Source: Postechiella sp039985655
Lineage (GTDB): Bacteria; Bacteroidota; Bacteroidia; Flavobacteriales; Flavobacteriaceae
DNA: 64,000 nt
NCBI GenBank assembly: GCA_039985655.1
Contig: JBDWSF010000027.1
Span: 1-64,000, forward strand
Direction of reading: 5' to 3'
Position 1 is the first letter of the stretch, and every line of letters begins with the position of its first letter. Position numbers and translations under genes: made by a program. The notes under the pieces are model-generated. The model did not search any database. It was not told the origin of the DNA and was given only the letters and a program-made list of their open reading frames with translations. This document shows, one piece after another, positions 62,426 to 64,000 of the stretch.

Positions 62426-62800
62426 TTACACTTTGGGAGGCCGATCTAAACGATCTAGAAACAAGAGTTTTAAGCTTTTTGAATAGTTCCAATTATTATC
62501 TTTTGAAAATACGTTAGTATTTAAAAGAGTGCATCGTTTATATTCTTGAAAATATACAGGCACAAAAACTTCAAAAAGGGAACTTAAATAAGAATCGGTT
62601 GAAGAATTAGACGTATTAACGGCTAATTGTGTTGCTAAATGACACTTACCATTGCACTGAAATTCTGGTTTTTCTTTATTAACACAATACGTTTCTATAA
62701 CATAATCTATATTCAACGCATAATAGGCCACATAACCCATATTGTATAAAGGTCTTATAGCTAATGTGAAGAATAGAATGTACGAGAAAACCGCTTTCAA
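62426..62800 (-). CDS. Small CxNKEKP / CxGKC motif protein, copy A
   Basis: The protein has 124 residues. A hydrophobic N-terminus (about 3-25, signal or anchor) precedes a conserved core: CVNKEKPEFQCNGKCHLATQ, with three cysteines and a histidine that could bind metal. It ends in DRPPKV. The same pattern recurs in small proteins next to metal TonB receptors and PepSY genes in other Bacteroidota, from memory. It lies 79 bp upstream of the receptor gene on the same strand. It has a paralogue at 63044-63418 that is strongly similar in the first 95 residues. Function unknown. Confidence 0.7.
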   Translation of the reverse strand: MKAVFSYILFFTLAIRPLYNMGYVAYYALNIDYVIETYCVNKEKPEFQCNGKCHLATQLAVNTSNSSTDSYLSSLFEVFVPVYFQEYKRCTLLNTNVFSKDNNWNYSKSLKLLFLDRLDRPPKV

Positions 62801-62868
62801 TTGTATAATATAATTGTTAATAAGGTTTGGGAGCTAACTCAAACGCATTTAATTTTTAGATGTAAAGA

Positions 62869-63049
62869 TTAAATTAAACCCGTTGTGCATTTTGAGTGAA
62901 ATTTGCTCATTTTTATGAGTGAAATTATTATCGAGAATAAACTTTTCTATTTCAAAACCTGTTCTCGATACAATTTCTTATTGAAAATTACTCGAACTGA
63001 TATCTAGTTTTTCATAACAAATCAAAATGCACAACAGGTTAAATTAAAC
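62869..63049. mobile_element. MITE-like inverted-repeat element, copy 2, with flanking repeats
   Basis: The element spans about 62879-63038 (160 bp). The ends CCCGTTGTGCATTTTGA (62879-62895) and, inverted, CCTGTTGTGCATTTTGA (63038-63022) match in 16 of 17 bases. The direct repeat TTAAATTAAA flanks it (62869-62878 and 63039-63048), as expected of a target-site duplication. An internal hairpin pairs TATCGAGAA (62929-62937) with TTCTCGATA (62962-62970). There is no ORF. The right flanking repeat covers the stop codon of the gene at 63044-63418. It is related to the copy at 108-311. Confidence 0.7.
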
Positions 63050-63418
63050 TTGCGGAGGGCAATCTAAGCGGTTTATATAAACCTTGCTAGATTTAAGGAG
63101 GTAAGCCCAATTATTTTTAACAGTAACTTGGCTTTCTCTAAAAGAAAAATCTAGTTTATACTCTTGAAAATAGACAGGCACAAAAACTTCAAAAATAGAG
63201 CTTAAATAAGAATCTGTTGAAGAATTAGACGTATTAACTGCCAATTGTGTTGCTAAATGACATTTACCAAGACATTGCAATTGTGGTTTTTCTTTATTCA
63301 CACAATAATTTTCAACAATGTAATCTATATTCAATTCAAAGTAAGCCACGTACCCAATATTATATAAAGGTCTGATTGCCAATGCTAAAAATAAAATATA
63401 TGATAAATAAGTCTTCAA
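63044..63418 (-). CDS. Small CxNKEKP / CxGKC motif protein, copy B
   Basis: The protein has 124 residues. It is almost identical in layout to copy A: hydrophobic N-terminus (SYILFLALAIRPLYNIGYVA), core CVNKEKPQLQCLGKCHLATQ, then NTSNSSTDSYLSS and FEVFVPVYFQEYK shared word for word. The C-terminal 30 residues differ before a similar ending (NRLDCPPQV). The inverted-repeat element separates the two copies. The last codons and stop lie within the element's flanking direct repeat. It is the first gene of the leftward metal-uptake group. A metal-binding or sensing role is inferred from the conserved cysteines and neighbours. Confidence 0.7.
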   Translation of the reverse strand: MKTYLSYILFLALAIRPLYNIGYVAYFELNIDYIVENYCVNKEKPQLQCLGKCHLATQLAVNTSNSSTDSYLSSIFEVFVPVYFQEYKLDFSFRESQVTVKNNWAYLLKSSKVYINRLDCPPQV

Positions 63419-63555
63419 TTAAAAAATAAAATATGTATGCTTACAAAACTAAATCAAAAAACAATTAAAAAATAAAGAATTAACTGATATTTTATTCTTA
63501 ATAAATTCTTAACAATTCGTTATTATTGTTGCGTTTTTCTTAATTTTACGCCCGT

Positions 63556-64000
63556 ATGAACCTTTTTCCCATAAATGCAGGTAACTTTAAACTAGATGGC
63601 GGCGCTATGTTTGGCGTAGTACCTAAATCTCTTTGGCAGCGAACCAATCCTGCTGACAACAATAATATGATTGATTTAACTGCCCGTTGTTTACTTATTG
63701 AAGATGGTAATCGATTAACTTTAATCGATACTGGTATGGGGAGTAAACAATCTAGCAGGTTTTTTGGTTACTACCACCCTTGGGGAGATCACAACTTAAA
63801 CAGTTCTTTAAAACAACATGGTTTTCATCGTGATGATATTACCGATGTATTTTTAACACATCTTCATTTCGATCATTCTGGAGGCGCTATTCAATGGAAC
63901 AAAGACAAAACAGGTTATGAGTCCGCTTTTAAAAACGCTCATTTTTGGAGTAATAAAGACCATTGGAAATGGGCCACACAACCCAATAACCGAGAAAAAG
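63556..64000 (+). CDS. MBL-fold metallo-hydrolase (cut by window end)
   Basis: The first 148 residues are present, from an ATG at 63556. The metallo-beta-lactamase fold is clear: a long first strand region with LLIEDGNRLTLIDTGMG, then the zinc motif HLHFDHSGG, and KNAHFWSNKDHW where the next conserved segment is expected. There is no signal peptide. The family covers lactonases, glyoxalase II-like and phosphodiesterase enzymes, so the substrate cannot be named. It is divergent from the metal-uptake group. The 137-bp gap between them contains TAATTTTA close to the start as a possible -7 box. Confidence 0.88.
   Translation, partial: MNLFPINAGNFKLDGGAMFGVVPKSLWQRTNPADNNNMIDLTARCLLIEDGNRLTLIDTGMGSKQSSRFFGYYHPWGDHNLNSSLKQHGFHRDDITDVFLTHLHFDHSGGAIQWNKDKTGYESAFKNAHFWSNKDHWKWATQPNNREK

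Overview
The window is AT-rich DNA from a member of the Bacteroidota, most likely a marine or freshwater Flavobacteriaceae. Indications are TAnnTTTG-type -7 promoter boxes with almost no Shine-Dalgarno sequences, secreted proteins with the Bacteroidota-style signal peptide ending in AQ, LytTR two-component pairs, TonB-dependent receptors with an N-terminal carboxypeptidase-like domain, and palindromic intergenic repeats of a kind common in Flavobacteria. No ribosomal RNA, CRISPR array, transposase or integrase gene was seen.

Region 1 (1-16.3 kb) is the most unusual part. A compact type II secretion / type IV pilus-like gene set (response regulator, one pseudopilin, a short prepilin peptidase, GspE ATPase, secretin, a GspL-like and a GspM/PilO-like protein) is interleaved with and flanked by seven secreted fibre-like proteins. 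These have different N-terminal domains but share one C-terminal module followed by a coiled coil. An OmpH/Skp-like protein lies among them. The three promoters of this locus (divergent adhesin operon, response regulator, pseudopilin operon) carry the same two-part operator, CCTTAC-N15-ACCTTA, each with a -7 box starting 28 bases after the second half begins. A fourth copy with identical spacing lies at 33.1 kb beside a small lipoprotein gene and a paralogous two-component operon. I read this as one regulon for a dedicated surface-fibre export system. No GspF platform gene and no minor pseudopilins are present in the window.

Region 2 (16.4-20.9 kb) holds a CAU-anticodon tRNA, mce, rbfA, a LolC/E-type permease, a small orphan locus split by a T8 run, and dusB. 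Region 3 (21.1-28.9 kb) is a LytS/LytTR two-component pair followed by two tandem secreted proteins with MG2-like and TonB-plug domains. Region 4 (29-33.1 kb) holds lepA, a small outer-membrane barrel, a CotH-family lipoprotein and a small cysteine-containing lipoprotein. Region 5 (33.4-38.3 kb) holds two tandem TPR histidine kinases and one NarL-type regulator, a paralogue of the regulator in region 1. The promoter-proximal kinase has a damaged ATP-binding site.

Region 6 (38.7-45.8 kb) is glycogen metabolism: glgA, glgC, glgB and a GH31 alpha-glucosidase. Region 7 (46-50.6 kb) is a second LytS/LytTR pair with a thioredoxin-fold protein that lacks its cysteines. Region 8 (51-56.9 kb) is an ion-transport group: a CPA1 antiporter divergent from a UspA-SulP pair, then an AraC regulator. 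Region 9 (56.9-64 kb) holds a PEBP-family protein, an orphan membrane protein, a metal-uptake group (PepSY membrane protein, TonB receptor and two paralogous cysteine-motif proteins) and the start of a metallo-beta-lactamase-fold hydrolase. A 160-204 bp inverted-repeat element with direct flanking repeats occurs near both ends of the window, each time abutting a stop codon.
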